This document shows positions 9,301 to 16,437 of a DNA stretch of 22,924 bases, in pieces. The notes beneath the pieces are model-generated. The model made no database searches. It was not told where the DNA came from and saw only the letters and a program-made list of their open reading frames with translations. The DNA lies in contig KN890084.1 of the NCBI GenBank assembly GCA_000934455.1, forward strand, positions 10,717-33,640. The letters run 5' to 3'. Each line of letters begins with the position of its first letter. Positions within the stretch are counted from its first letter, which is position 1. The position numbers and the translations under genes were made by a program. This DNA comes from Apostichopus parvimensis (Eukaryota; Echinodermata; Holothuroidea; Aspidochirotida; Stichopodidae).

Positions 9301-9629
9301 TTTTGACCGCTGAAATATTTCCTTAAAGTGACAATATTTTCTACCCTTATATTATCTTTCAGAGCACATAATTTTGATGGCTACCAGAATATGTTACATT
9401 TAATCATTTTCTTAAAAATATTTATGAAAGTTTGCAGAAATTTATAATGATCTATTTCGAGCAGAATGTGTCATATTTAATCCTCCTCTTTATTTTTCCA
9501 AAAATACTTTTTTTTTAAATTTTGCAGAAACATTTGAAGAAGGCTTTCCAGTCAGAAGGTTTCGTCTTTTGTGATGTTTCTCCAAATCCGCCTCAAGTTA
9601 AGACCAGGAAGAACTCCCAGTTGTCATAG
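177..9629 (+). CDS. GLCAK: Glucuronokinase-like GHMP kinase gene, 3' part (nine exons)
   Basis: Joining 177-325, 802-862, 2336-2410, 2808-2900, 3786-3960, 4151-4208, 4980-5112, 7945-8016 and 9528-9629 gives 918 nt, or 305 residues plus TAG. Every border is AG/GT and every phase fits. The protein has the plant-type glucuronokinase signature: VPHPLNDPTEFGSL near residue 3, a GGLRLLQATCK segment near 30-40, NFTLKYDTNIPRQV near 57-70, GHMP motif 2 GLAGSSAIVTA at 71-81, and motif 3 KFPGSGGAVIG at 254-264. Known family role: ATP-dependent phosphorylation of D-glucuronate at C1 to glucuronate 1-phosphate, which a pyrophosphorylase can turn into UDP-glucuronate; cytosolic, with no membrane segment seen here. 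Plant members are about 360 residues, so some 50-60 N-terminal residues, including motif 1, should lie upstream of the window. Substrate is inferred from family resemblance; another uronic acid or sugar kinase activity is possible. Confidence 0.93.
326..801 (+). other. Intron between exons A and B
   Basis: Non-coding. I see no repeat, hairpin or reading frame of interest in it. Confidence 0.85.
802..862 (+). CDS. GLCAK: Glucuronokinase exon B
   Basis: A 61-nt exon between CCGTACAG and GTGAGT. Its first base completes Gly50; it then encodes residues 51-70, ending in YDTNIPRQV, the segment that leads into the GHMP phosphate-binding motif in this family. It is too short to show up as an open reading frame of its own. 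Confidence 0.92.
1030..1340 (-). mobile_element. LTR-like repeat with octamer motifs, copy 1
   Basis: Three regions of the window share a segment with CATGCCACTGA followed by ATTTGCAT octamers. Read on the minus strand, this copy looks like a retroviral-type LTR: three ATGCAAAT octamers (1295-1302, 1315-1322, 1326-1333), then a TATATAAG box (1203-1210), then AATAAA (1097-1102) and a T/G-rich stretch. That order fits U3-R-U5. I could not find clear TG/CA ends or a target duplication, so the limits are rough and the LTR reading is inference. Confidence 0.5.
1341..2335 (+). other. Rest of intron B-C
   Basis: AT-rich non-coding sequence with T and A runs. No recognised element. Confidence 0.75.
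2336..2410 (+). CDS. GLCAK: Glucuronokinase exon C (GHMP motif 2)
   Basis: A 75-nt exon, phase 0 at both ends, between TTCTCAG and GTAAGC. It encodes residues 71-95. GLAGSSAIVTA matches the glycine/serine-rich loop that contacts ATP phosphates in GHMP kinases (general pattern P-x-x-x-GLGSSAA). The following helix, TMQCLMHFFDI, is hydrophobic as in relatives. Confidence 0.95.
2535..2645 (-). mobile_element. tRNA-derived SINE copy (degenerate)
   Basis: On the minus strand there is a tRNA-like head: an A-box-like CCTCAGTAGGTGGAG, an anticodon-arm-like GGCTTGTAACC and a good B-box, GGTTCAAATCC. It is preceded by a CACCAACTAAGG segment that recurs at 13194 in front of a second tRNA-like stretch. 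No complete acceptor stem is visible, so it is a SINE relic and not a tRNA gene. Confidence 0.55.
2808..2900 (+). CDS. GLCAK: Glucuronokinase exon D
   Basis: A 93-nt exon, phase 0 at both ends, between TTACCAG and GTGAGC. It encodes residues 96-126 with the segment EMEELFINAGLQDRVIQ. The AGLQDR element is conserved in plant-type glucuronokinases after motif 2. Confidence 0.94.
3429..3549 (-). mobile_element. Penelope-like element relic with hammerhead motif
   Basis: On the minus strand 3465-3503 reads like a hammerhead ribozyme core. Stem I is GCCT/AGGC, the catalytic box is TTGAAGA (consensus CUGANGA, so the first C is changed), stem II is GATCC/GGATC with a five-base loop, then GAAAC and the GTC cleavage triplet. 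Motifs of the form CTGAAGA...GAAACGTC are known from Penelope-like retroelement ends. Near-identical direct repeats (AACAGAACTTTAT at 3435-3447 and 3537-3549) bracket it. No reverse transcriptase is seen; this is a remnant. Confidence 0.55.
3786..3960 (+). CDS. GLCAK: Glucuronokinase exon E
   Basis: The largest visible exon, 175 nt, entering in phase 0 after CTACTCAG and leaving in phase 1 before GTGAGC. It encodes residues 127-184 and one base of Gly185. VYEGLVYMDF and the segment PIWLAYIRNPSDSGKIHN are family-like. Of all the exons this gives the clearest stand-alone open frame. Confidence 0.95.
4151..4208 (+). CDS. GLCAK: Glucuronokinase exon F
   Basis: A 58-nt exon between CGTCGTTAG and GTAAGA, in phase 1 and out phase 2. 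It completes Gly185 and encodes DSEVMEAMTTFAQLTDQA plus two bases of Arg204, probably part of a helix. The preceding intron is the shortest of the gene (190 nt). Confidence 0.92.
4209..4979 (+). repeat. Intron F-G with a 25-bp exact duplication
   Basis: A 25-bp segment beginning ATCTTTCCGTTGTG is present at 4238-4262 and again at 4574-4598, with 336 bp between starts. The flanks do not align well by eye. The rest of the intron is AT-rich with no recognised element. Confidence 0.7.
4980..5112 (+). CDS. GLCAK: Glucuronokinase exon G
   Basis: A 133-nt exon between AATTCCAG and GTATGT, in phase 2 and out phase 0. It encodes residues 204-248, including ELMDDNFDLRRKLYGDDV and ending NLQMVKLARQ, the helix that precedes motif 3 in relatives. 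An open frame in a different register overlaps its start and is a shadow. Confidence 0.94.
5113..6387 (+). other. First part of intron G-H
   Basis: Apart from the short tandem repeat at 5583-5657 I recognise nothing in this stretch. Reading frames on either strand are short and not family-like. Confidence 0.7.
5583..5657. repeat. Imperfect 18-20-bp tandem repeat
   Basis: Four units start at 5583, 5602, 5620 and 5640, with a consensus near AGCTAATTACATCAGATT. Unit length varies from 18 to 20. It lies in the long intron between exons G and H. Confidence 0.75.
6388..6611. mobile_element. Probable hAT-type miniature element
   Basis: The left end CAGCTGCGGCGCTA and the reverse complement of the right end, CAGTGGCCGCACTA, agree at about 10 of the first 15 bases. 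Flanking 8-mers ATTTTCAG (6380-6387) and ATTTTTGG (6612-6619) agree at 6 of 8, as expected of an old hAT insertion. The interior is low-complexity G/C-run sequence with no coding. Confidence 0.4.
6612..6990 (+). other. Intron sequence without recognised element
   Basis: AT-rich, non-coding, between two miniature elements. Nothing identified. Confidence 0.7.
6999..7578. mobile_element. hAT-type non-autonomous element (580 bp)
   Basis: Perfect terminal inverted repeats CAGGCCTCGACAAAT / ATTTGTCGAGGCCTG are flanked by a perfect 8-bp direct repeat CTAGATAG (6991-6998 and 7579-7586). Terminal CA...TG and an 8-bp duplication are diagnostic of hAT transposons. The subterminal regions repeat CTCGCC / GGCGAC blocks in both orientations. 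There is no transposase frame, so it is a non-autonomous copy. It sits in intron G-H, at the 3' end of a LINE fragment. Confidence 0.92.
7590..7808 (-). mobile_element. CR1/L2-like LINE 3' fragment
   Basis: On the minus strand 7712 to about 7805 encodes GPKLWNALPTNIRL followed by FKRQLKHMIF and a stop, the typical C-terminal end of CR1/L2-type reverse transcriptases (pattern LWN-x-LP ... FK-x-x-L). Downstream the strand runs GGAATTTATAAATGC into an AT-rich tail, a usual LINE 3' end. An in-frame stop lies just beyond the similarity, so the copy is 5'-truncated. It ends about 135 bp before exon H. Confidence 0.75.
7945..8016 (+). CDS. GLCAK: Glucuronokinase exon H (GHMP motif 3)
   Basis: A 72-nt exon, phase 0 at both ends, between GAAACTAG and GTGAGA. 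It encodes HGSCAKFPGSGGAV at residues 249-262, followed by IGFCPDAVNL. KFPGSGGAV is the C-terminal glycine-rich GHMP motif 3 of the family, so the gene lacks no visible core motif. The exon stands 2.8 kb after exon G, and the first 7809-7944 bases before it are the only unique-looking intron sequence after a LINE fragment. The open frame on the other strand here is a shadow. Confidence 0.93.
8017..8523 (+). other. Intron H-I, first part
   Basis: Non-coding. Nothing recognised apart from a short G-rich stretch near 8463-8480. Confidence 0.7.
8524..9092. repeat. 102-bp tandem duplication, second copy split
   Basis: Unit 1 starts at 8524 and unit 2 at 8626; both contain TCCTTGAAATGCGATACAGTT and CTTTCCTTGTTCCTTAA. 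Unit 1 continues directly into ATTCAAGTTTATA. In unit 2 the same continuation appears only after 9055, because a miniature element occupies 8699-9051. Confidence 0.9.
8699..9051. mobile_element. TTAA-flanked miniature element (353 bp)
   Basis: It is flanked by TTAA (8695-8698 and 9052-9055). The ends AGGGTGTGAAGACTC and, in reverse complement, AGGCATTGAAGACTC form imperfect inverted repeats. TTAA target duplication is typical of piggyBac-like transposons. The uninterrupted unit at 8577-8625 shows the empty site. There is no transposase. Family assignment is inference; the insertion itself is well supported. Confidence 0.82.
9093..9527 (+). other. Intron H-I, last part
   Basis: AT-rich non-coding sequence ending in the polypyrimidine tract before the terminal exon. 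Nothing else recognised. Confidence 0.7.
9528..9629 (+). CDS. GLCAK: Glucuronokinase terminal exon I
   Basis: Enters in phase 0 after a T-rich tract ending TTTTGCAG and encodes residues 273-305, KHLKKAFQSEGFVFCDVSPN onward, ending in TAG at 9627-9629. The AFQSEGFVFC segment matches the last beta strand of plant-type glucuronokinases. The tail after it (PPQVKTRKNSQLS) is basic and not obviously conserved. Confidence 0.93.
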   Translation, partial: KHLKKAFQSEGFVFCDVSPNPPQVKTRKNSQLS

Positions 9630-10547
9630 CAACCGTGTGAAGAGATCTTGTGACTAAAAATAGCAGGTATTTCACTTGTTCCTCTTAGTCTTACCAAATA
9701 TCTCGATTCCTCCCAGCAGTTTGATATTCCTGTTTGCTGCAATGTTATCAAACTTTTGGAGTAATGTTCAAAATATGATATCAACTCACCATTGCAACAC
9801 AATTTCGTAGCTTAATTAACTAAACGAATGTTAATTAGCTGTTTAATTAGCTCTGTATTACCGATTCCGAAACCGATAGAAGTTTCATCCTCCAAGGCCT
9901 GTGTTAACATTGAATATTACATAGGGCTACCTCTGAATGAGGGCCTGCTAGTATCAAAACTTTGGGCTCTCTTACGTATTGATAGATATTGCCTTCTTGC
10001 ATAAGATGAGCATTTGGTTTAAGCCTTTTTGTCTCTCTCTAACATTTGATAAGATGGAAATCAAATCGGCAGATGTTTCTTCAAATGTTTCCCCTGTTTT
10101 TCTTCAAGTGATATGAGACAAACTAATGAACAGCTTTGATGTGAGAGTTTAGTCTCAATACGAGTTTGCTGATGAATTTCGGAAAACAAACTTCGGAAGC
10201 AGATTCAATGTTTCTTTGGTGGGTCTAATGGAGAAAAGCTGTCGCAATTGAAAGAAAGAAATTGATTTTCTGATGCCCTTATGGCATAAACGATTACCGT
10301 AAAATCACTGCAACTGCCCATATCAGCATATTCATTACACAAATGTAACTTAGAAATACTTGTGTCGTCCACCCGTTAGTGCAATGCAACGGTCGTAAAC
10401 AAAACGGAAAGATTTGATTGGCGCATGATCTGTCGAGCGGGGCTTGCAAATTTTGATTGAAGTTTTTGTAGAATCTACGGACTCGTTAAAAAAAACTGGC
10501 GAATTTTATTCAGCTCAAAATGTTTTAACGACAGATAACTCAATAAA
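9630..10547 (+). other. Probable 3' UTR and polyadenylation signal
   Basis: This follows the stop codon of the kinase gene. It has no coding signal. The first canonical AATAAA on the + strand that I see lies at 10542-10547. The exact transcript end is not shown by sequence alone. Confidence 0.4.
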
Positions 10548-12031
10548 AATAATGATTATTGATATGAAACCTGCATAGAACGGTGTTATTTTCACTGAGA
10601 CTTTAGGGCAGTTAGCTGGAATGGTCGAAGTTAAAATTTGGCCAACACACATTGAGACTTTAATGGAAATAGATAAATTGAAATTGATCAAAAAAATCCT
10701 GTTTATCCTCTAAGAAATTTTTATTTAGGTCATCTAGCTTGAAACACGACCTTTGGAGAATGGAGCATTTGATTTCTTCCCTTTCTTATTTATGAGGGAT
10801 AGATTGGGAGGGGGGGGGGTTAGGCAAGGGGGAGGGAATTTGCGAAAGAACTAAGGAAAATGCTAAGTTTCTTTGTAAAGTGTTCAGCAAATGACAATGT
10901 TGCCTTTCAAAAGAATTGCTCACAAATTTCAATGTAGTCCGAATGTGTTAAGTACCTTCATGCTATGTGCTGAATATTATTACAAAGAGACTGATGAGGT
11001 AAACATGTGACCCTCTCAGTTCTACTGCCACCCCACTACCTTCCTCCCCCCCCCTCCAAGGCAATTCCTTGTTGCTCCTACGCTGTGTTTTCCTCTTAAC
11101 GAGCAATAACGAAAAATCGACCGGTGCTAGCGAAGACGTTCACTGCAAAGTTCAGCCGGGTTTTTCAACCCCGACTGATTTTAAATTAACACTACGTTCC
11201 TCGAGATGAAATGTATTTAGTTCACCCTGGGTATCTCGTCTTTCCATCGACCCCCAAAAAGACTCGTCTCGTCATTGTTCCACTCCCCGTAGGTCTGATC
11301 ATCGTACTGATAAGCAACGTATAGTCACTCAGAGCGCAAACTGGACACCTCTCTGCAGATTATATTCAAGCACTCTGTGAGAAAACGTGATACAATGTCT
11401 TATTATCTGCTTTTGGGAGTCTTTTTCTATAATATAATATTCTGGGAAACTAAATGGAGGATGAGTTTGGGGGGTTTTTTTTGTGCATATATTTCTGTTT
11501 TATTTAGTCTTTAATCCTACCACCCCTACTGAGCATTTTAATTATCATCCTGAGACCCCCTGAGATTGTCTTTGGCCGAGTGAAGTTTTATTGAGAGATT
11601 ACGAATGTTTTACCATTTGTTTCTCAACATCAAAGTCACCAAGACAATATTTTCAAGTATTTCTCCCAGAGTTAAAAAACAAAACAAGATTTTCAGGTTT
11701 ATAGAACCTTCTTACTTTAATATTTGATATGTAAAGCAGTTAGTTTCAATTGGTCGCATTTACAAAACATTTTATTCTTCAATACGAATATATTACCAAC
11801 AAGAATAATTATTCCTTCAGCAGTTGATAGTACATCAAAAAAAAGGGGGGAAAAACAGTCTGCTACTCTTGAAAACAATTATGAATAATTAATCTAAGTT
11901 CAAACTGTTTTGTATTAGATTTAAAATAGTCAGCCAGATTTGCTTTCATCATCTGTTGAATAATGTAACAAGCAGCTGACTGACATTCAGTTAAGTCGGT
12001 CAGTGAGTCACTCATTCAAACAGAGTAGTTT
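10548..12031. other. Intergenic sequence
   Basis: No coding signal on either strand. It holds a G run at 10810 and a C run at 11046. The part around 11100-11350 is less AT-rich with scattered CpG, but I could not tie it to an exon or promoter. A degenerate GTCA-rich stretch starts near 11970. Confidence 0.65.
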
Positions 12032-12515
12032 AGTTAGACCTGGGGTTGGATACCTATGGCCCGCGGCCCACATTCGGCCCACCAGTGATTTTTTTTGCTA
12101 CCAGTATTAAGATCTCTCAAGAAAAAGGAAAAAAGTCAATCTATTTTACATCATCACAAAAAAGCAAGCTATAGCTGCTTAGAATTTATCGTCACTAATG
12201 ATGCTGTCAGGTAGGCCTATTATCCCCATTAATTATCAACTGTACTGTATTGACATTGTTTTTTTGAATACAGATTAAGTACACACACCTATTGCTTGAA
12301 AGTCCTCGGAATCAAAGGATTGAAATCAACAGCAGGTCGTTGGTTAGGTGCGTCCCAGTCAAAAAAATTTCACTCCTTATATCTGGCCCATTCATTCAAA
12401 AATGTTGCCCACCCCTGAGTTAGACAGTCAAACAATAGTCAGTCTGAAATCATTCTTTCTGTCTGTTAGTCAGTCATTCTCACTGTCAGTCAGTTAGTCA
12501 TTACGTCAGTCAGAA
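11970..12515. repeat. Degenerate GTCA-rich repeat hosting the hAT insertion
   Basis: GTCAGT/GTTAGT-like tetramers recur on both sides of the hAT element (about 11975-12039 and 12418-12515), for example GTCAGTCAGTTAGTC near 12487. The transposon therefore landed within an older simple repeat. Confidence 0.7.
12040..12417. mobile_element. hAT-type non-autonomous element (378 bp)
   Basis: The right end, in reverse complement, is CAGGGGTGGGCAACATTTT; the left end is CTGGGGTTGGATACCTATGG, a diverged form with A changed to T in the terminal CA. The flanks are a perfect 8-bp duplication AGTTAGAC (12032-12039 and 12418-12425). The CAGGGGTGGGCAA end is common in Charlie-like hAT families. No transposase frame. 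Confidence 0.88.
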
Positions 12516-13190
12516 TAATTCTTTCCATAGACCTAGCTCTGATAATACGAACAAATGCCTTTGTGTAGGCTATACAAAGCTCAGTTTCACCCACCCAAAT
12601 GCCCACAACTACGTACTTGTGAATGTTAAGGGTGCACAACATCACTAATTCAGATCTAAGATCATTATTATAGATCGTTTCTGACCATATATTATTGAAT
12701 TAGGAGAGATTTGGTCAGCCTTGTTTATACACACTGAATGTGTAGACTTAATTTCATGCCCTAATGGCCTACAACACCACTATATATACACACATGTATG
12801 TATGTTGATTTCATGAAACACGTAGTTGTTGTTAACAGTTACACCAAGCTGTATGTTAACCCGGTCGTCCGTACATGTCGGCTGCTATGAACTACAGTGG
12901 CACTCAAACTAAAATTAGCATCAACAGTTGCACCCTAAAACCTACCAGCCAGTTGTTCTAACATTACAGCTCACTTAGGTAATGTAGTATCATGAAATAT
13001 ACAAAAGAACTAACTTTCTCTGCCTACCTGACTATTTCACTCACTCAGTCATTCAACAACAAAGAATGGACTGTGATATTAGAAATGAGAACCTTGCCTT
13101 GTCAATGTTTCTGTGTGTGTGTGTACGTGTGCAAGTTACTTTGATTTCTGACTGACTCCTCTTAGCAAAGATATATAGTTAGACAGGGAC
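12516..13190. other. Intergenic sequence with short simple repeats
   Basis: Non-coding. It holds a TATA/CACA stretch near 12780 and a TG run near 13110-13130, nothing else recognised. Confidence 0.65.
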
Positions 13191-13262
13191 TGCCACCAAC
13201 TAAGGCTTGGATAACCCACTAGACCACGGGATTTGTAATCCTGGCGTCACTGGATCAGGTCA
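13190..13262 (+). mobile_element. tRNA-like SINE relic
   Basis: CACCAACTAAGG is followed by a tRNA-like arm GGGATTTGTAATCCTGG and a weak B-box, TGGATCAGGTC. The leader is shared with the minus-strand copy near 2640. It is strongly diverged. Confidence 0.4.
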
Positions 13263-13569
13263 TGTTCTCACCAACATGTTCTTCATCAAAATTTCTTTTC
13301 CTGGCTGGTACATCGATAGTCATTATTGACTTCAAAGTAATGATATGAATATGCCTGTACTAGCAGCATCATCAACATGCTTGTTTGTTTCTGTCACCTG
13401 ATTAAGACGTACATATACGTAGACTTCATTTTGTAAATTACCGATCCTATTTTGTGACATTTTTTGGGTGTTTCCGATGCTGCTTGGTTCTCGCCTCGTA
13501 AGTTTCAAAAGTTATTGATTTGATTTAACTTGAATCAAAATCTGAAATTTTAGGTTTGGTCCACATTGT

Positions 13570-13797
13570 GGAGTGTTAGCTCAGTGGTTAACGCCGGTGC
13601 CTTTCAATCATAAGGTCCCGAGCTCGAGTAACTCCAAGATTAATGTATGTCGTCCAGTTACAGAGTTGTTGACAATTCATAATCGTGGACGTTAAATATG
13701 AATCTAAGAGACTGATTGCGGTCAGCTTGCGGCTTTGATAAGCCAATGATGGCTTCTTCGCAAGTTCCTGCTTGCAGGAGGCTCTAAAATACATACA
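13570..13797 (+). mobile_element. tRNA-derived SINE
   Basis: The head carries a near-perfect polymerase III A-box, TTAGCTCAGTGGTTAACGC, at 13576, then an anticodon-arm-like region and a damaged B-box, GAGCTCGAGTAACTCC, near 13620. The body has GTGGACGTTAAATATGAA and CTTGCGGCTTTGATAAGCC, blocks of the kind found in invertebrate SINEs, and it ends near an AATACATACATTAATG tail. The broken B-box argues against a working tRNA. The minus-strand open frame across it is a shadow. Confidence 0.65.
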
Positions 13798-14619
13798 TTA
13801 ATGAAAATATGTTGAATAGGGGCAGTCTTTTACATTGATCAAAATCTAAGGGCAAAAATATGAATGAACTGCCTAAGTAAACTCCCAGTTTTAAATTCAT
13901 TAAGATTTCAAATTTGAGCAAATAATGTCTGTTGTTGCTATTGCATGTGTCCCTGACTTTAAATTTAAAAATGGATGTATCCTTTGGCTGTACAACTGAA
14001 CAACAGCTGCTAAAAACTAGAAACCTTTCAATTTACTTGTGTGAGTTATTTTGATCATTATCATCAAAATGACAATGGGCTGTTGTGTAACATCAATGCG
14101 CCTATATTTAATCAACTTTTTTTTTTCCAATTTTGTCCCCAGAGACTTCATAATTAAACACAAGTGGCCAATTTTGTCTTTAAAATAATCTAGAAATTGT
14201 AGACAATGTGAGATTATCAGGCTTTTGTTCCAGCAGGTTTTTTCTTTTTCTCTTCAGTACCTGAAGATTTCGTTCATGTAATCACGTAAGTTATACACAA
14301 TACAGCTCGCTAGTCTCACAAAATAGTTTCAAATAATCAAAAATCTGTTTCCAATAGCAAAAAAATCTGCTTTAGGCTGGTTGTGATGCTTCTTCTAAAA
14401 CATGAACAGTCACAAACCATCAAAAAAATAAGAATTTTATTTTTGATGGAATATAAGTATTCCCGAGTAATATAACCTCTGTTTATATGGGTTCAAACGA
14501 CCTTAAGAACGAACGCATTGCAAAATACATGCCTCTCAATATATATAGTTTCCATTGGCCTTAAAATACAGACTTCTTGATTTTCTGATATCTAATGTAA
14601 GACCTTTCTAAAAGAAAAC
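13798..14619. other. Intergenic sequence
   Basis: AT-rich and non-coding. It includes a hairpin-forming segment at 14417-14449 with arms CCATCAAAAA and TTTTTGATGG. Nothing else recognised. Confidence 0.6.
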
Positions 14620-14950
14620 AGAGGTACATAAGGTCAACGTAACTCAAGACCTATAAAGGTAAAGAACTAAACATTATGACTCGCTGCTGTTAATACCAGC
14701 AAAAGAGAAACTCTATTGTAATACAATCTCTATAGTTACAAAGATTGTTGAATCATAATAACAACCTACGCATGCCACTGAATACTTCATTTGCATGTTA
14801 TTTGCATAATAAAAGGCATTTCATTAGCAAAATAAAAGTGCTATCCTGAGAACGAACATCAAAATTTTTCCTAGTTTTATGAAGTAAGTTTAATGATCAA
14901 TTTTATTATGACATTTCTCAGTTTGTATCGGAATCAAAAATTTCAAAATT
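14620..14950 (-). repeat. Octamer repeat, copy 2
   Basis: Shares ACTCAAGACCTA, TATGACTC, CATGCCACTGA and paired ATTTGCAT octamers (14789-14796 and 14800-14807) with copy 1 near 1030-1340. The region equivalent to the TATA box and poly-A signal is eroded. It continues into a segment with GTGCTATCCTGAGAA and TCAGTTTGTATCGGAAT that recurs in copy 3. Confidence 0.65.
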
Positions 14951-14989
14951 AAATAATAATTACCATGAATAAACATAGATTAAAATTAT

Positions 14990-15330
14990 AACAATCTCTA
15001 TTGTAACAAAGAAACATGATTGTTGAATCGTAATAACAAGCTACGCATGCCACTGATTACTTCATTTGCATGTCATTTGCATAATCAAAGAAAAATAATC
15101 TTTTACACCAATACTGTAATATGGCCCTAGCTGATTACAGATTTCTAACAGGTTGAACTTCTAAAAGCGGTTGCAATAACAGTTTTCGAACGAAAACTAA
15201 CTTGAAGTGCTACCCTGAGAATTAACATCAGCATTTTTTCTTGTTTAATGAAGTATTTTTGATGACCAATTTTATTATTACATACATGTCTTAGTTTGTA
15301 TCGGAATGAATTTCGAATTTGGGTTTCACA
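14990..15330 (-). repeat. Octamer repeat, copy 3
   Basis: Shares CATGCCACTGATTACTTCAT and paired octamers (15064-15071 and 15075-15082) with copy 2. GTGCTACCCTGAG at 15207 and TTAGTTTGTATCGGAAT near 15290 repeat downstream blocks of copy 2. Offsets between the copies are 275 bp in the first part and 368 bp in the second, so one copy has gained or lost about 93 bp. Confidence 0.65.
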
Positions 15331-15511
15331 TTAATTAAACTAATCGTTATTATGGATGAAAATAATTGGATCAGTTGTTGAAAATGTGCAAAACTATACT
15401 GACTGAAATTTGAGTTTCTTAAACAAACAATTAATTGCAGCTTTTGACTTGCCAATTTTTTTTTTTTTTTAAATACAATTTTATTTCCTAATTTTGCTCA
15501 CAAGACGAAAT

Positions 15512-15666
15512 TGTCCTCTGAGGTAAAATGCACACAAAAAAATGTTGTTTTGTTTTTCCAGAAATAATCCACATAGTACAGGGAAAAAACTGTCCTCTGA
15601 GGTAAAATACACAAAAAAAAAATTATTTTGTTTTTCCAGAAATTCTTCACATAGTACTACAGGAAT
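15512..15666. repeat. 79-bp tandem duplication
   Basis: TGTCCTCTGAGGTAAAAT begins at 15512 and again at 15591. Both copies go on through CACAAAAAAA and TTTTGTTTTTCCAGAAAT to ACATAGTAC. Differences are few, so the event is fairly recent. Confidence 0.9.
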
Positions 15667-15777
15667 AAAACTGCCGTATTATTTGAAATGAAATCCTAAA
15701 ATCTTGCTTCCAAAATTTTATGTCTCTCATGATTTGAATGAAATAAATCCCTCTTGGCAAGCATTATGCTTGTACCT

Positions 15778-16198
15778 GAATAGATGGCTGATCATTATTG
15801 TGAAGAAAACAATGGTTTCATAACAATAGGACATTGTTCAAGGCCACTAACAAACAATGACATCTCCCCTGCCGAGTCGTGACGTTAATAAAGAAGCATT
15901 TTTATCCAATTAGTTGACGCACAGAATACATAATTATCAACAATTTTTCTAGGTTTTGCAAGCACTTTCCATAGATAGAGCTTCATATTATGTTTTCCTT
16001 ATAAATTATATTTTACGGAACAACAATTTAAATTATGATTGTACTCCCTCGTGAAAAGCGAAAATCCCCTCCGGCACGCACAGAGATTCCATCCTCATCT
16101 CATGGATGGATAATTGCTCGTTATTATTAAGAGAACAATGGATTCAGGAATAAAGAGCCATTGTTCTGTAAGCTATAGCAAACAATAACAACAACAAA
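15778..16198. repeat. Diverged duplication with conserved hairpin
   Basis: About 85 bp at 15783-15866 aligns by eye with 16103-16193: GATGG, GAACAATGG, CCATTGTTC and CAAACAATAACA blocks come in the same order. In the second copy AGAACAATGG (16132-16141) and CCATTGTTCT (16158-16167) form a 10-bp stem. The first copy keeps a shorter AACAATG/CATTGTT pair. Confidence 0.55.
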
Positions 16199-16437
16199 CA
16201 GAACACCCCATAGGCAGATATGAATGTGAAAGCAACTAGTCACCTTGGATGACCTTGGTTGCATCTTCATCTTTCTCCAAAAGTAAGGAGGTATTTGAAC
16301 CCCACCCACCCTCTGATCTTGTGGAAATGTCTAACTCATGTGATCTTTGAAATTGCAAAACATAATCAGACCCTTACAAACTTAACGATATTTGTGACCT
16401 TATTGAACGTTGATATAATAGTTAACCTTTAATGGCT

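Noticed and set aside
9228..9326. TTAAAGGAA ... TTTCCTTAA as a second TTAA miniature element
   Set aside because: Inverted match is only about nine bases, with no empty site and no shared ends with the 8699-9051 element.
10801..11060. G run at 10810 and C run at 11046 as inverted-repeat ends of an element
   Set aside because: Only homopolymers match; the flanks do not pair and no target duplication is present.
11140..11185. Hairpin CCGGGTT...AACCCCG as a histone-type or terminator stem
   Set aside because: Stem of about five bases with a mismatch and no matching gene upstream.
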